Positions 32,356 to 41,837 of a stretch of 64,000 bases of DNA are shown here, one piece after another (positions within the stretch are counted from its first letter, which is position 1; the number at the start of each line of letters is the position of its first letter). The position numbers and the translations under genes are program-made. The DNA comes from Symsagittifera roscoffensis. Its lineage: Eukaryota > Xenacoelomorpha > Acoela > Convolutidae. Under the pieces are notes generated by a model, which worked only from the letters and a program-made list of their open reading frames with translations, did no database searches and was not told the DNA's origin. The DNA lies in the NCBI RefSeq assembly GCF_963678635.1, contig NC_087069.1, forward strand, positions 20,436,660 through 20,500,659. The letters are read 5' to 3'.

Positions 32356-34319
32356 TGATCATCAAAATAGGTGCAAGATGCTTCTTCTGCAACCAAGAGG
32401 GGCACTTCAGGATGGACTGTCCGTTGTTTTGGGAAGCGGTTAAGAATCAGAGTCATCCAAAACACAAGTTGGCGCTAGCAGCGGTACAGAACCAGAGAAA
32501 CAGACAAGGTAAATTTGAGACGAAAAACCTAGAAAGACCAAGTGCGGAGCTACCGACGAAAACAGTGAAAGCTGTAACACAATGTAATAGTGCAATAGAG
32601 GCCACGGCAAAGAACGCCTTAGAAATAAATTATGAGAAGGCGGCAGCGGAGGCTATCATCAAATTGAAACAGGACCTGGCAGCGAAAGAAAAAGAACAAC
32701 GGCTAAAGCAAGAAATCGAAAGACAGAAAATGAACGAAGCATTAAGTTGCTCACAAACAATACCAGAAGCTGCTGAGGGGTCGACAAAAAATGGAAACTG
32801 CAACACTGTAAAAATGGTTACAGGAAAGCCATTTGGCATAACAAAGATTGGGGCAAGAATATTGTCAATAATCACTGTGGGCGGCCACGAAGTAACGAGA
32901 AACTTGAGCGAACCAAGTGACCAGACAATAATGCACATTGATGTGTACGCAGATTACTTGAGTTGTATAAGCCCACAAACGACTTCTAGAGCATTGAGGG
33001 CACTACTCACGAGAGGGGGTAGCAAGTCGGTACGTGTTGATAACAGGTACACAGAAGCTTATGGTCCACATGAGGTGATGCTAAATATAGATGGAATCAA
33101 CATCTATACGAAAACAATGATAGCATGTGATGAAAACCTAATTGGGCAAATCTACGTGGGAAAAGAAGAGTTGAAAGTGAGATCGAATGGACACTGCGCC
33201 ATGCTTGAAGAAGATGCAATGCACATCGGGACAGAGGCAGATGTGACAGCACATGTGCTAGACATAAGTGGTAAAAAGACTCAGTTACGTGGGTTACTTG
33301 ATACGGGAGCAGTCTTGAGTGTCATACCAATCGAAACTTGGGAACGAATGGGCTTCAACAAAGATGATTTGATAGATTCGAGAATACGGTTGTCAGCTGC
33401 AAACAAAGGGGCCCTGCGGGTGTAGGGCAGAACGCCGATAATAGCCCTCAATCTGGGGGAACGTAACCTGTGGATGAGCTTCCTTGTGGTAGAAAACCTA
33501 CATGAGTCTGACCAATTTATTTTAGGCAGAGACTTCATCAGGAACTTTGATGTAGCGAATGATCTAAACAACGCAATGTTCAGGATACGGAACCCGGATA
33601 GGAGGTACGCAATCAAACCGATAAATTTAATAATGGCAAATGAGACCAAAGCACCGGTATTTTTGAGTAGGAGGGTGAGGCTAAAGGCGAACGAGGCGGC
33701 GATCGTAAGCTTACGAATGAAAAATTACAAGGAACTAAGTAACAACAAGCAGGTATGCATAGTCCCAAATCCAAATAGTCAAAGTGCTGCTGTTTTAGGA
33801 AGATCCTTCTCGATCACGAAGAGCGGTATCTGCGTGAGTGTCTTGTTGAATACCCTTGACATGCCAATCACGATACAGAGGGGGAGGAAACTGGGATATG
33901 CTTTATCTCTAAAAACTCGATATGAAATGACTGAAAACCATAAACAAAATGAACTTGTTGATTGTCCCAATCATAGGGACAAAATTTTTATCTTGAGACG
34001 ATTGACGAAAATAAAAGATTCATCGGGTCTTGTGAAGTCACTTAAGTCAGAGACAGACGATGGACTATCGAGCTGTTCGAATTTCCCCGAACGGCCCACA
34101 CTAGATGAAATACAGAGTGATAAACCGGTCTCACCGGACATTGAACACTTAAGAGGGAAGTTAACGGACGAACAGCTGGAAGCCATCAAGGACGTACTAG
34201 AACGAAATGAGGAGGTTTTTTCAAGACATAAGGCAGACATCGGGTGTTGTAATTTTGTTCAGCATGAAATAGAACTTGAGGAAAACGCAATACCGCACAG
34301 GAGGGGGCGAGGCGCATGA
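32355..34319 (+). pseudogene. pro: Protease and protease-RT linker, element C
   Basis: A frame from the second zinc knuckle runs through a charged helical part (KQDLAAKEKEQRLKQEIERQ), a conserved domain (MVTGKPFGITKIGARILSII), then the aspartic protease motif GLLDTGAVLSVIPIETWERM near 33295. It is interrupted by TAG at 33423, where A has a leucine codon. The same frame resumes (FILGRDFIRNFDVANDLNN) and extends through a linker to the RT entry (EEVFSRHKADIGCCN). It ends at 34319 after a one-base loss in the G-rich stretch near 34305. Protease would cut Gag-Pol. Confidence 0.87.
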
Positions 34320-36177
34320 CCCCACACAAATCGGATGCGTGTAGAAAGGAGATTGAGACGCTACTAGAGTATGACATGATAGAACCATCCAAATCACCGT
34401 GGGCGTGTGGAGTAGTGATGGCCAAAAAGAAAGGCGACCAGTTGATGTTTTGTTGTGACTTTCGATACCTGAACTCCGTCACGGTGAAGGATGCCTATCC
34501 CGTACCTAGGATTGATGAGAGTGTCTCGAAGTTAGGTGATGCAAAATTTTTTACGACTCTTGATTTAGGCTCGGCCTTTTGGCAGGTACCACTCAGGAAA
34601 CAGGACAGGGACAAGACAGGGTTTGCCTGCGAGTTGGGTCTGTTTCAATGGAAACGGATGCCGTTTGGACTATGCAACGCCACTGCCACGTTTCCGCGGC
34701 TGATGGCACATGCGCTGATAGGCGTGACGAAAAAGTTTGGCAATCTGGTAATGTGCTACGTGGATGACGTGGTAATAGCGACACCCATACTGGAGGACCA
34801 CATTGAGAGACTTAACGAAGTATTTGCGTGCATGAAGAGGTCGGGGCTGAAGTGCAAACCATCAAAGTGTGAGATACTCAAGGACTCGATAAAATACTTG
34901 GGCAGGATGGTAGACAAACACGGCATCAGACCAGATCCAGACGCAGTAGAAGCAGTTCTAACTTGGAAATTGTCGAAAACGGAACACCAATTGATGAGCT
35001 TCCTGGGTTTTGCAAATTACTACAGAGAATTCGTCAAAGGCTATGCAGACAAGGTTTATCCGATGCAACAGTCAATGAGGCACAAGGGCAAGAAGTTCAT
35101 GTGGAACAACGCAGCGGAAGAGTCATTCCAGAGAATAAAAAAAAAGAGTTGTGCGAGGCACCAGTACTAGGGATGCCAACAGAGAAAGGGATGTACGTGC
35201 TGAATACGGACGCGTCCGTAGTAGCAATATCGGGAATACTCCACCAGGAACAAGAGTGGAACGAGAAGACAGTCTTGAGACCAATAGCGTACGGGAGCAA
35301 AGTCCTAAGTGACACGGAAATGAAGTACGGAGCACCGAAAGCAGAGATGTTCGCGGTGGTTACCTTTGTCGATAAGTATAGGGCATGCCTAGGCAGCGAG
35401 CCATTCAAGCTGCGAGTCGACAACAGGGCACTAAGCTGGCTGAAGACGTACTCAATGGACCAAAGTTACATTGGGAGGTGGATAGTTCGCCTGGACGGAT
35501 ACGATATGATAATTGTGCATAGAACACGAGACAAACATCAAAATGCTGACAGCTTGAGCAGGAAGACGGAGTTCTACGAGAGACAAGAACAGAGGGAGGC
35601 AGATAGACCTGAGATCAAGGATGGCTTCTCCTTCATGGACAAGGAAACGTATGACAGTCTTCCTCTCACGAGATGGTTTGACAAATCAGGCAAACCAATA
35701 GAAGATCACCCCGAGTTACCAAAAAATACTACGAAAGAAACAATCTTGAAAAAGAACCGAGGGATGCCGATAGGAGTAATGCTCAAGTCAAAGATCGTGA
35801 GGGAGACGCTCAAAGCAAAAGGCTACGATCTCAACCAGGTAGAGACGGGGGAAGCACGAATAGACGAAGACTTAAGGGGGTTACTCGAGAAACTAGCAGA
35901 TGATAAGCCCGTGATTCAAGAAAACTGTAAGGAGGAACCTGAGGTCACAATACTGCGAAAGAGGGGGACAGCTAGTGATAGAAATACCTCGAAGGTGACT
36001 AACCTTGATGGGAAGGAAGTGGTGCAGTCACTGGTTGAAAAGATCCCAGCCGAATTACTTGAACAGACTAGAGTTAGGAGAAAGAGAGTGGAGTTCAAGG
36101 AAGAAGCTGAATACCTGGGACTAGGTCAAGAGTCCGGGGAGCGGTCCACGTCCACGGAAGAAGAAAACACTGAATGA
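34316..36177 (+). pseudogene. pol: Reverse transcriptase and RNase H, element C
   Basis: RT frame 34316-35170: EYDMIEPSKSPWACGVVMAK, FCCDFRYLNSVTVKDAYPVP, LDLGSAFWQVPL, MPFGLCNATATF, CYVDDVVIATP (catalytic YVDD near 34757), KYLGRMVDKHGI. It shifts in a run of nine A near 35140. RNase H then follows in the frame ending at 36177: TDASVVAISGILHQEQEWN (first Asp), KAEMFAVVTFVDKY (catalytic Glu), VDNRALSWLKT, KHQNADSLSRK (last Asp). It keeps the tryptophan codon (TGG, near 35437) that is a stop in B and D. The tail to 36177 is a charged connection and ends in a TGA just before the LSGE linker. Confidence 0.9.
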
Positions 36178-36183
36178 GAAAAT

Positions 36184-36713
36184 TTGTCCGGGGAGTGTGA
36201 AATGTGGGATGAGGACTCGGAAGCGAGCAGTGACAATCAAGATAGTCTCTGCATGATATTGGCAGAAGAAAAGATTAGACACCACGAAAGGGAATTACAA
36301 ACAGGTTCAACTTGGACGTGCAGGAAATACGAGGTGGTGAAGAACTTGAAAGGATTGCAGTTTCGAGGAAGCCATTCGGGGAACTATCATGCAATTCAAA
36401 TAAGAGAACAAATCTGGTGCCAGAAGATGACATGAAGGTAGTAAGGAGGATAGTATGCGTGAAGCTTAATGACGACGTCCACAACCCTGGGGAGATGAAT
36501 GGGCAGATCATGGCGCTGAAGGAACATGTCAAGGCGAGATATAGGCGGTCGGACCTGATAAGAGCCAAGAAGAATGTCAAGATGACAAGCAATCTCTCCA
36601 AATGGATCCGAACGGGGTCCAAGGAGAAAGGGGAACTTGAATAAGACAGCTACAAGATCCTGAGCCAGGTCTACAAAGAGAGGAAAGAGTTACTCTATCA
36701 CACGGCTGACGGG
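36184..36713 (+). pseudogene. LSGE linker before integrase, element C (broken)
   Basis: Starts LSGECEMWDEDSEASS in one frame, then continues in another (36312-36644: EELERIAVSRKPFG; RIVCVKLNDDVHNPGEMNG; KARYRRSDLIRAKKN), ending at a TAA at 36642. The text is collinear with B and D linkers (IWCVKMEDDTHQPNELNSQ). Function unknown; it may be a structural or processing spacer between RNase H and integrase. Confidence 0.7.
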
Positions 36714-37961
36714 GTGGTAGCGTGCAAGAGAAAAGACGATGACAAGATACTACACAAGCACAACCTCATCATATTACCACAATTGTACCAGACAGAGGTG
36801 CTGTTCAGATCACATGACCAAATGGGGCACCAGGGGATAGACAAGGTGCAACAAAGAATACTTCACAGGTTCGATTGGCCAGGATTGAGGAAAGCCTGTG
36901 AGAGGTGGGTGAATGCATGCCTGGCATGCTTGCAAGTGAAAGACCCAAGGAAGATGAAATTCCCACTCAAGTCGGTGGAAAGCTCGGAATTTAATGAAGT
37001 GGTGCAAATAGACCATCAGAAGATCTGTATGACGGAGTCGGGGTATAACCAGACACTGGTTATAATTGATCACTTCACAAAGCTGGCAGAAGCGGTGCCG
37101 TGTCAAACAGCTTCGGCAGAGGAGACTTGTGACCACTTGATAACCCATTGGATATCAAGGTATGGTTTTCCAATGACTTTTCAGTCAGACAATGGCAAGG
37201 CCTTTGTGGGGGACTTGACTAAGGAATTAATGAAGAGGTCACACATTGCTCAAGCACACTCAACGACTTACCATCCTCATCCCAACGGGCTGGTAGAGAG
37301 ACAGAATAGAACGTTGGTGAACATGCTGAGGGTATACTGCTCTAGATACATAACGGACTGGGATAAGTATCTGCCGCAAGTCGTAGGGGCATACAACAGT
37401 ACTCAACACTCAACGACGGGAATCAGTCCATTTATGAGGTTGACAGGCAAAGAGAGAGCGATGCCCCTGACGTTCTTTTACCCGGAGTATGAAGGGAAGA
37501 GGACGTCGCCTCAAGCTTACGTCAAAGAAGCGATCAGGAGACAGCAGGAAATAAACGAGCTATGCAGGAGGAACACTGCGCAGGCACAAATGGGACAGCG
37601 TAAGAAATATGATGAAAAGATATTACAGGCGAAGCCATATGAAGTGGGCCAGTATGTGTGGGTTTTCCAGAATGTGATACCGCCCAAAGGGACGAAGAAA
37701 CTACTCAAGAACTGGAGAGGACCATTCATGATAACTGAAGTACATCAACAAGGACGATTCTACCGCTTGAGTACTGGGCGATCAGCACATTATGAGAACC
37801 TGAAGCCTCATGTCCCATCCCCAGAGGACTGGTGTATACCAAAGGACATGGAGGGACTAGAGTACCTACTGGTAGAACCAGCATGTGAAGTGAACGAAAA
37901 AGGCACCAGAGATAAGAATGATGGTAATGAGAACTTGAGTTTGGATGACAATGAAAAATAG
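36714..37961 (+). CDS. int: Integrase, element C (open, all catalytic residues present)
   Basis: An uninterrupted frame of 415 codons, part of pol rather than an independent gene; it opens after the TAA at 36642 and has no meaningful start of its own. HHCC domain: FRSHDQMGHQGIDKV ... CERWVNACLACLQVK. Catalytic triad: Asp in VVQIDHQKICM, Asp in FQSDNGKAFVGDL, Glu in NGLVERQNRTLVNM. The C-terminal GPY/F module reads VWVFQNVIPPKGTKK and NWRGPFMITEV, then STGRSAHYENLKPH. No chromodomain follows. The acidic end of pol shifts frame at 37950-37961, and a TAG at 38000 sits where B and D have a tryptophan codon. Confidence 0.92.
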   Translation: MVACKRKDDDKILHKHNLIILPQLYQTEVLFRSHDQMGHQGIDKVQQRILHRFDWPGLRKACERWVNACLACLQVKDPRKMKFPLKSVESSEFNEVVQIDHQKICMTESGYNQTLVIIDHFTKLAEAVPCQTASAEETCDHLITHWISRYGFPMTFQSDNGKAFVGDLTKELMKRSHIAQAHSTTYHPHPNGLVERQNRTLVNMLRVYCSRYITDWDKYLPQVVGAYNSTQHSTTGISPFMRLTGKERAMPLTFFYPEYEGKRTSPQAYVKEAIRRQQEINELCRRNTAQAQMGQRKKYDEKILQAKPYEVGQYVWVFQNVIPPKGTKKLLKNWRGPFMITEVHQQGRFYRLSTGRSAHYENLKPHVPSPEDWCIPKDMEGLEYLLVEPACEVNEKGTRDKNDGNENLSLDDNEK

Positions 37962-38002
37962 ACGCGGACTCTGAAGCGGAATCTTTTTTGGAAGAAGATT
38001 AG

Positions 38003-39109
38003 AACGATCCGGAGCAAGGTGAGGTGCCGAGGTGGACTGAAACAGACTTGTCAATACCAGCAGGGACAAGGAGTGGCAATCGCAAACGCACAGGCATGAG
38101 GTACAACAGGTATGGGTACGACTTCCTGATCGACAAGATACAACCCGATGACCTAGGCAAAGAACTAATAAGTGTGGGCGAGCTGACGGCAGATGGTGAA
38201 TGGCAGATCATCGATGATAATGAACACTACCCACAGGAAGACTACTCGACGCCGGAGCGGGAGACGGATTTAGAACAGAGCGAGATAGAGAGGAGGGAGA
38301 ATACGAACCTGAGGATATTAGAATGGATGCGCGATGTCAAGAATGGAAGCGAGGAAGGACAGAGCATACAGCAAGTTGACATATCAGCGGGGAAGTACAT
38401 GAAAACGGAGGATCCTCTTTTCGGCTGGACGGCATTAGACAGCCCGCTCGACATTTCGCCAGATAATTCAGACCCAGCATCATCGACGGGGACGTCGATA
38501 AATATTTTTGTCCGGGGAGTGGGGGTAGGACTTACCCACACCGAAAATTTGATGATAAAGAAACTCAGAGAAGTGAGAGAAAAGTGCGGACTGGAACTGG
38601 AAGGGGAGGAGGCCGAGCCTACCATAGGACGGAATTTCAAAGCGAAGTTTGAAATACCCAACGAATACTTGGAGAACATCCTGATAACGGATAGCGACTT
38701 CATTCTGTCGGACAGGACTAGCGCAATCTGTATCACGGCGGACATGAGTTTCAAATCAAGACTGGAGGCCGAATTCAAGAGAGAGTACCAGAACGTGGAG
38801 TTTCTGTTTAGACAGAGACCGGGGCTGGGGGGAATGGCTGCGCTTCCACCATCAGTAGCACAAGTCCCAGGCAAATACCTGTGCTTCTTAGTGACGAGGG
38901 TCAGTGAGAGGAACACGATCAATCCGGAACACGTGATGTTGGCACTAACAAGACTACATAACTTCATGGTTGAAAGAGGGATAACGGAGGTCTCAATGCC
39001 GGTGTATGACCCAAACAGGGGCAAATTGTACACTATCCTACACGTGGTCTTCGCAGAAACTGAGATAATGGTGCATCTTCACAAGAAATACTACTTGAGC
39101 ATCGCCTGA
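38003..39109 (+). CDS. Macrodomain-containing C-terminal pol extension, element C
   Basis: An open frame after the TAG at 38000; it begins in an acidic stretch (NDPEQGEVPRWTETDL) that matches the end of pol in B and D, so the domain was probably fused to integrase. About 165 residues of linker follow (RYNRYGYDFLIDKIQPDDLG; EDPLFGWTALDSPLDISPD). Then comes the macrodomain-like part (38520-39107): ICITADMSFKSRLEAEFKRE, RQRPGLGGMAALPP, KYLCFLVTRVSERN, EVSMPVYDPNRGKL, LHVVFAETEIMVHLHKKYY. The pattern matches OARD1/TARG1 macrodomains of animals. The segment that is GCG-L-D in OARD1 is YDPNRG here, and the catalytic Lys region reads RQRPG, so hydrolase activity is doubtful. Family call from recalled pattern only. 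Confidence 0.68.
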   Translation, partial: NDPEQGEVPRWTETDLSIPAGTRSGNRKRTGMRYNRYGYDFLIDKIQPDDLGKELISVGELTADGEWQIIDDNEHYPQEDYSTPERETDLEQSEIERRENTNLRILEWMRDVKNGSEEGQSIQQVDISAGKYMKTEDPLFGWTALDSPLDISPDNSDPASSTGTSINIFVRGVGVGLTHTENLMIKKLREVREKCGLELEGEEAEPTIGRNFKAKFEIPNEYLENILITDSDFILSDRTSAICITADMSFKSRLEAEFKREYQNVEFLFRQRPGLGGMAALPPSVAQVPGKYLCFLVTRVSERNTINPEHVMLALTRLHNFMVERGITEVSMPVYDPNRGKLYTILHVVFAETEIMVHLHKKYYLSIA

Positions 39110-39636
39110 GTCGGGTACGCGGGGGTCTCGAGTTGGGCATGAGGGAAGAATCTCGAGTTAGGTGTGGGGGTACAAAACAGGTAAAGAATCTTAGAGGTGA
39201 TTGGGATGACAATTAATATTTTAAATGATTGATGGTGCTAAAACATAAAATGAATCTGCATGTTTTTAGAAAATTTCCAATTGAACTATTTTAGTAGGAC
39301 GAAAAGGAAAGGGTTTTAACTATAGTAGTGAAGGGGGTTTTTAGGTTAGGAACACAGCCTGTTATTCTAAAAATCGGATGTTATTTTCAGATTGATTTGG
39401 TAAAGTCAAATTGACTACCCAACTGTATTCAATTGAAGAAAGAGAACGCAAATTGAACGACACCTCAAGGAGTAAACTCAAGTTGCTAAAGTAAACTCAA
39501 GTTGCTCAGGTAAAACTCAAGTTGCTCAGGTAAAACTCAAGTTGCTCAGGTAAAACTCAAGTTGCTCAGGTAAAACTCAAGTTGCTCAGGTAAAACTCAA
39601 GTTGCTAATACTCAAGATCACTTGGAAATTACGGAA
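39110..39636 (+). other. Inter-ORF spacer of element C with splice-acceptor-like site
   Basis: About 530 bp with no gene. TTATTTTCAG ends at 39390, a very good match to the nematode 3' splice consensus, about 245 nt before the ORF4 ATG. The last 165 bp are a 20-bp tandem repeat. Its counterpart in B and D also has an acceptor-like site, although the spacer sequences are otherwise different. Confidence 0.65.
39472..39609 (+). repeat. 20-bp tandem repeat upstream of ORF4, element C
   Basis: Seven or so units of AAACTCAAGTTGCTCAGGTA, the middle five identical. Each junction contains CAGGTAAAA, which looks like a 5' splice-donor site. It ends 28 bp before the ORF4 ATG. It is absent from the family II spacers. 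Confidence 0.92.
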
Positions 39637-41834
39637 ATGGCAGATCGATTCTGGAAGTCCATGCCATCGGCTTTGAAAAAACCCACACTTGACGAGTTGT
39701 ACAGACGTCTGAGGGACCTGGATTATACTCAAGTGGATGAGAGAATGGCAGTGACGTTGAATGCCATCCTCCAGTTGGAGGAACAGGGCGAGTGCCGGAA
39801 GTCTGCGACAGAAGCGGTTTTGATGGTAGGCTACACCACCGATGGAATATCCAATCAAGAGCAAACCAGGTGGCTGTCCTGGAACGTGGATGGAGCAATA
39901 AGGGGGTTCGACTTGGCAAGGAACCCTGGCTTGAGTAACAATACTGAGTATGGTGCAGGGGAGTTCCCTCTGCCGGTCAGACCATCAGTCAGATCCACGG
40001 GCCAGAGCACGAGCAAGACACCATTGATGTCACGGGCGCAGCAAACGGGAGAAGCGTATCCGGACGTCAGCATCATGAAGAGAGAGCTTGAGAGGACTCA
40101 GCGGGAGAGGAACAAGGCGAACCTCGACCGGGATCAAGCGAAGCTCGAGAGAGATCAGGCGAAACTTGAGAGGGATCAAGCGCGGAGGGAACTGGACATG
40201 TTGAGAGCTGAACAGCTACAGGCAGAAAGGGTGCGAGAGAATGCCGCGAATTGCGAGCAGCTGAAGTCGGAGCTTGAAAGGATCCAGCAACGACAGCGCG
40301 AGCTCGACATGCAGAAATTGGCTAGGCCCAAAGAGCGGGTGGTGACCGGCTCAAGACCAGAGTCACGTATGGAGGTGAATGAAGCTCCTAGGTCGAAGGG
40401 ACGATTTAACCTCGATCGCGCGGCTCAAGAACATATGAAGGAAGGGTTGGAAGTGTGGATACCGACTGAATCAGCGTCCTCCCTGCGTGGTCTAGAGACA
40501 CAAGTAATACGCCCGTTGATGGACGTCGCGCTGCCTGGATATACACCAAGTTCGACCCCGGGTAGTAGTCAGGTGAGTGGTAGCTCGTCACGACTGAAAG
40601 AGTTGCACGAGCGGCTACAGCTAAGGAGTCACGAGAGTCCAGCAAGAGTGGAGCTAGCCTCGACGTGGGGGGAGCAACCTGTCAGGAGTGTGGTGATCTC
40701 AAGTTACAAGAAGAATACGGAAGGTAGATACCACAGGCACAATCGGATGGACTGGAGCACGGCGCAGAGAGACAGAAGAGATTGCTTCCATGACGCGGCT
40801 TGGGTGGAATACTTCACGCAGCCACGTGTGCCCGAGGGGGCGGTCCACCTGATCAAAGGGGACAGCTTGTTGCGGGTGCTGACCCGGATCCAGTCCCATT
40901 GGCAAACGGGGATCTTGAGCTTCGCTGGAGCTGCGACGCCCTAGATGTTAGCAACACTTGAGATGCTAGGGATGGCAAGAGTATACACGGTGACTCTGAT
41001 GGTCGGGACGAATGACGTGTCCAGGGGGGAAGTAAGGAAGGTGACGAGGCTGCACGACAAGATGAGCTGAATTCTTGAGGAATTGCGGATTCAAATGGAT
41101 CCGGCCATTCTTAAAGTGTGCACCATCCTTTACAACATGAAAGCGGACCAACTTGCAATGGAGATGAACACAAAAGTGCGAAACCTGAACGAAATAATCA
41201 GGCAGATACACCAAAGAAGCGTCCTCCCCGTTGGGCTGTTGGACGTGGCCGAGCAAATGGAGCTATCTGCTTTCCCTGACGATGCATCCTCGGATGGGAT
41301 TCACTTTGATAGGCCCAGAGGGGTGGAGTGGTTAAATGACGTCTTCCAAAGGCACATAAGCGCATTGGAGGCAGAGTTGCTAGAGACGGCACAGGTCACA
41401 TTCGGACCACCCCAAATCCACCCTTCTTCAACCCGAGGGCTTTGTCCAGTCGCTTGGGTGCGATGGCCGATTCTAGAGACAGTTCGAGGAACAGCCGGAC
41501 CAGGTTGCCGGGCGCCGCGCCCATGGAGGCTGAGGAGGCAACGTCATCAACTCCTCAGGGATCAGTAATATCCTCGGTGGTGGTGGCGGAGAAGAAGAAA
41601 CCGGAGAGGCCAGCGGAGACCAGTAGGTCGAGATATGTGGAGAAGGTGAAGGAGCTGGACTTGGAAGACCTGGAATGCAGGCTAGAGTTAGCGAAAGCTT
41701 TGGGTCTTGAGCGGGTGTCGCACGAAGACTTGGGTAGACACCAGTGCGTGGACTGGCTGAAGGCTCACGAGACACATTTCTCGAGAGCGAAAATGATGGA
41801 GACGGCGGATCTGACTGGGATTCCCACAAAATAG
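39637..41834 (+). pseudogene. ORF4 of element C: coiled coil plus SGNH hydrolase domain (broken)
   Basis: Starts at ATG 39637 (MADRFWKSMPSALKK), with an N-terminal domain like B/D (YRRLRDLDY; ATEAVLMVGY). A coiled coil follows with exact heptads (LERDQAKLERDQAKLERDQA near 40130). SGNH blocks come next: GDSLLRVL (block I, Ser) at about 40860, FAGAATP (block II region), a TAG at 40942, VGTNDVSRG (block III, Asn), a TGA at 41068, and SSDGIHFDRPRGVEWLN (block V, Asp and His) near 41290. A frameshift near 41440-41560 leads to the C-terminal part (SRYVEKVKELDLEDLECRLE) ending in TAG at 41832. SGNH enzymes are Ser esterases or deacetylases. Three lesions inactivate this copy. Confidence 0.82.
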
Positions 41835-41837
41835 GTG

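Noticed and set aside
37400-38000. Chromodomain at the integrase C-terminus
   Set aside because: After the GPF motif the tail is acidic and lacks the aromatic-cage pattern of chromodomains. The next folded domain is the macrodomain.
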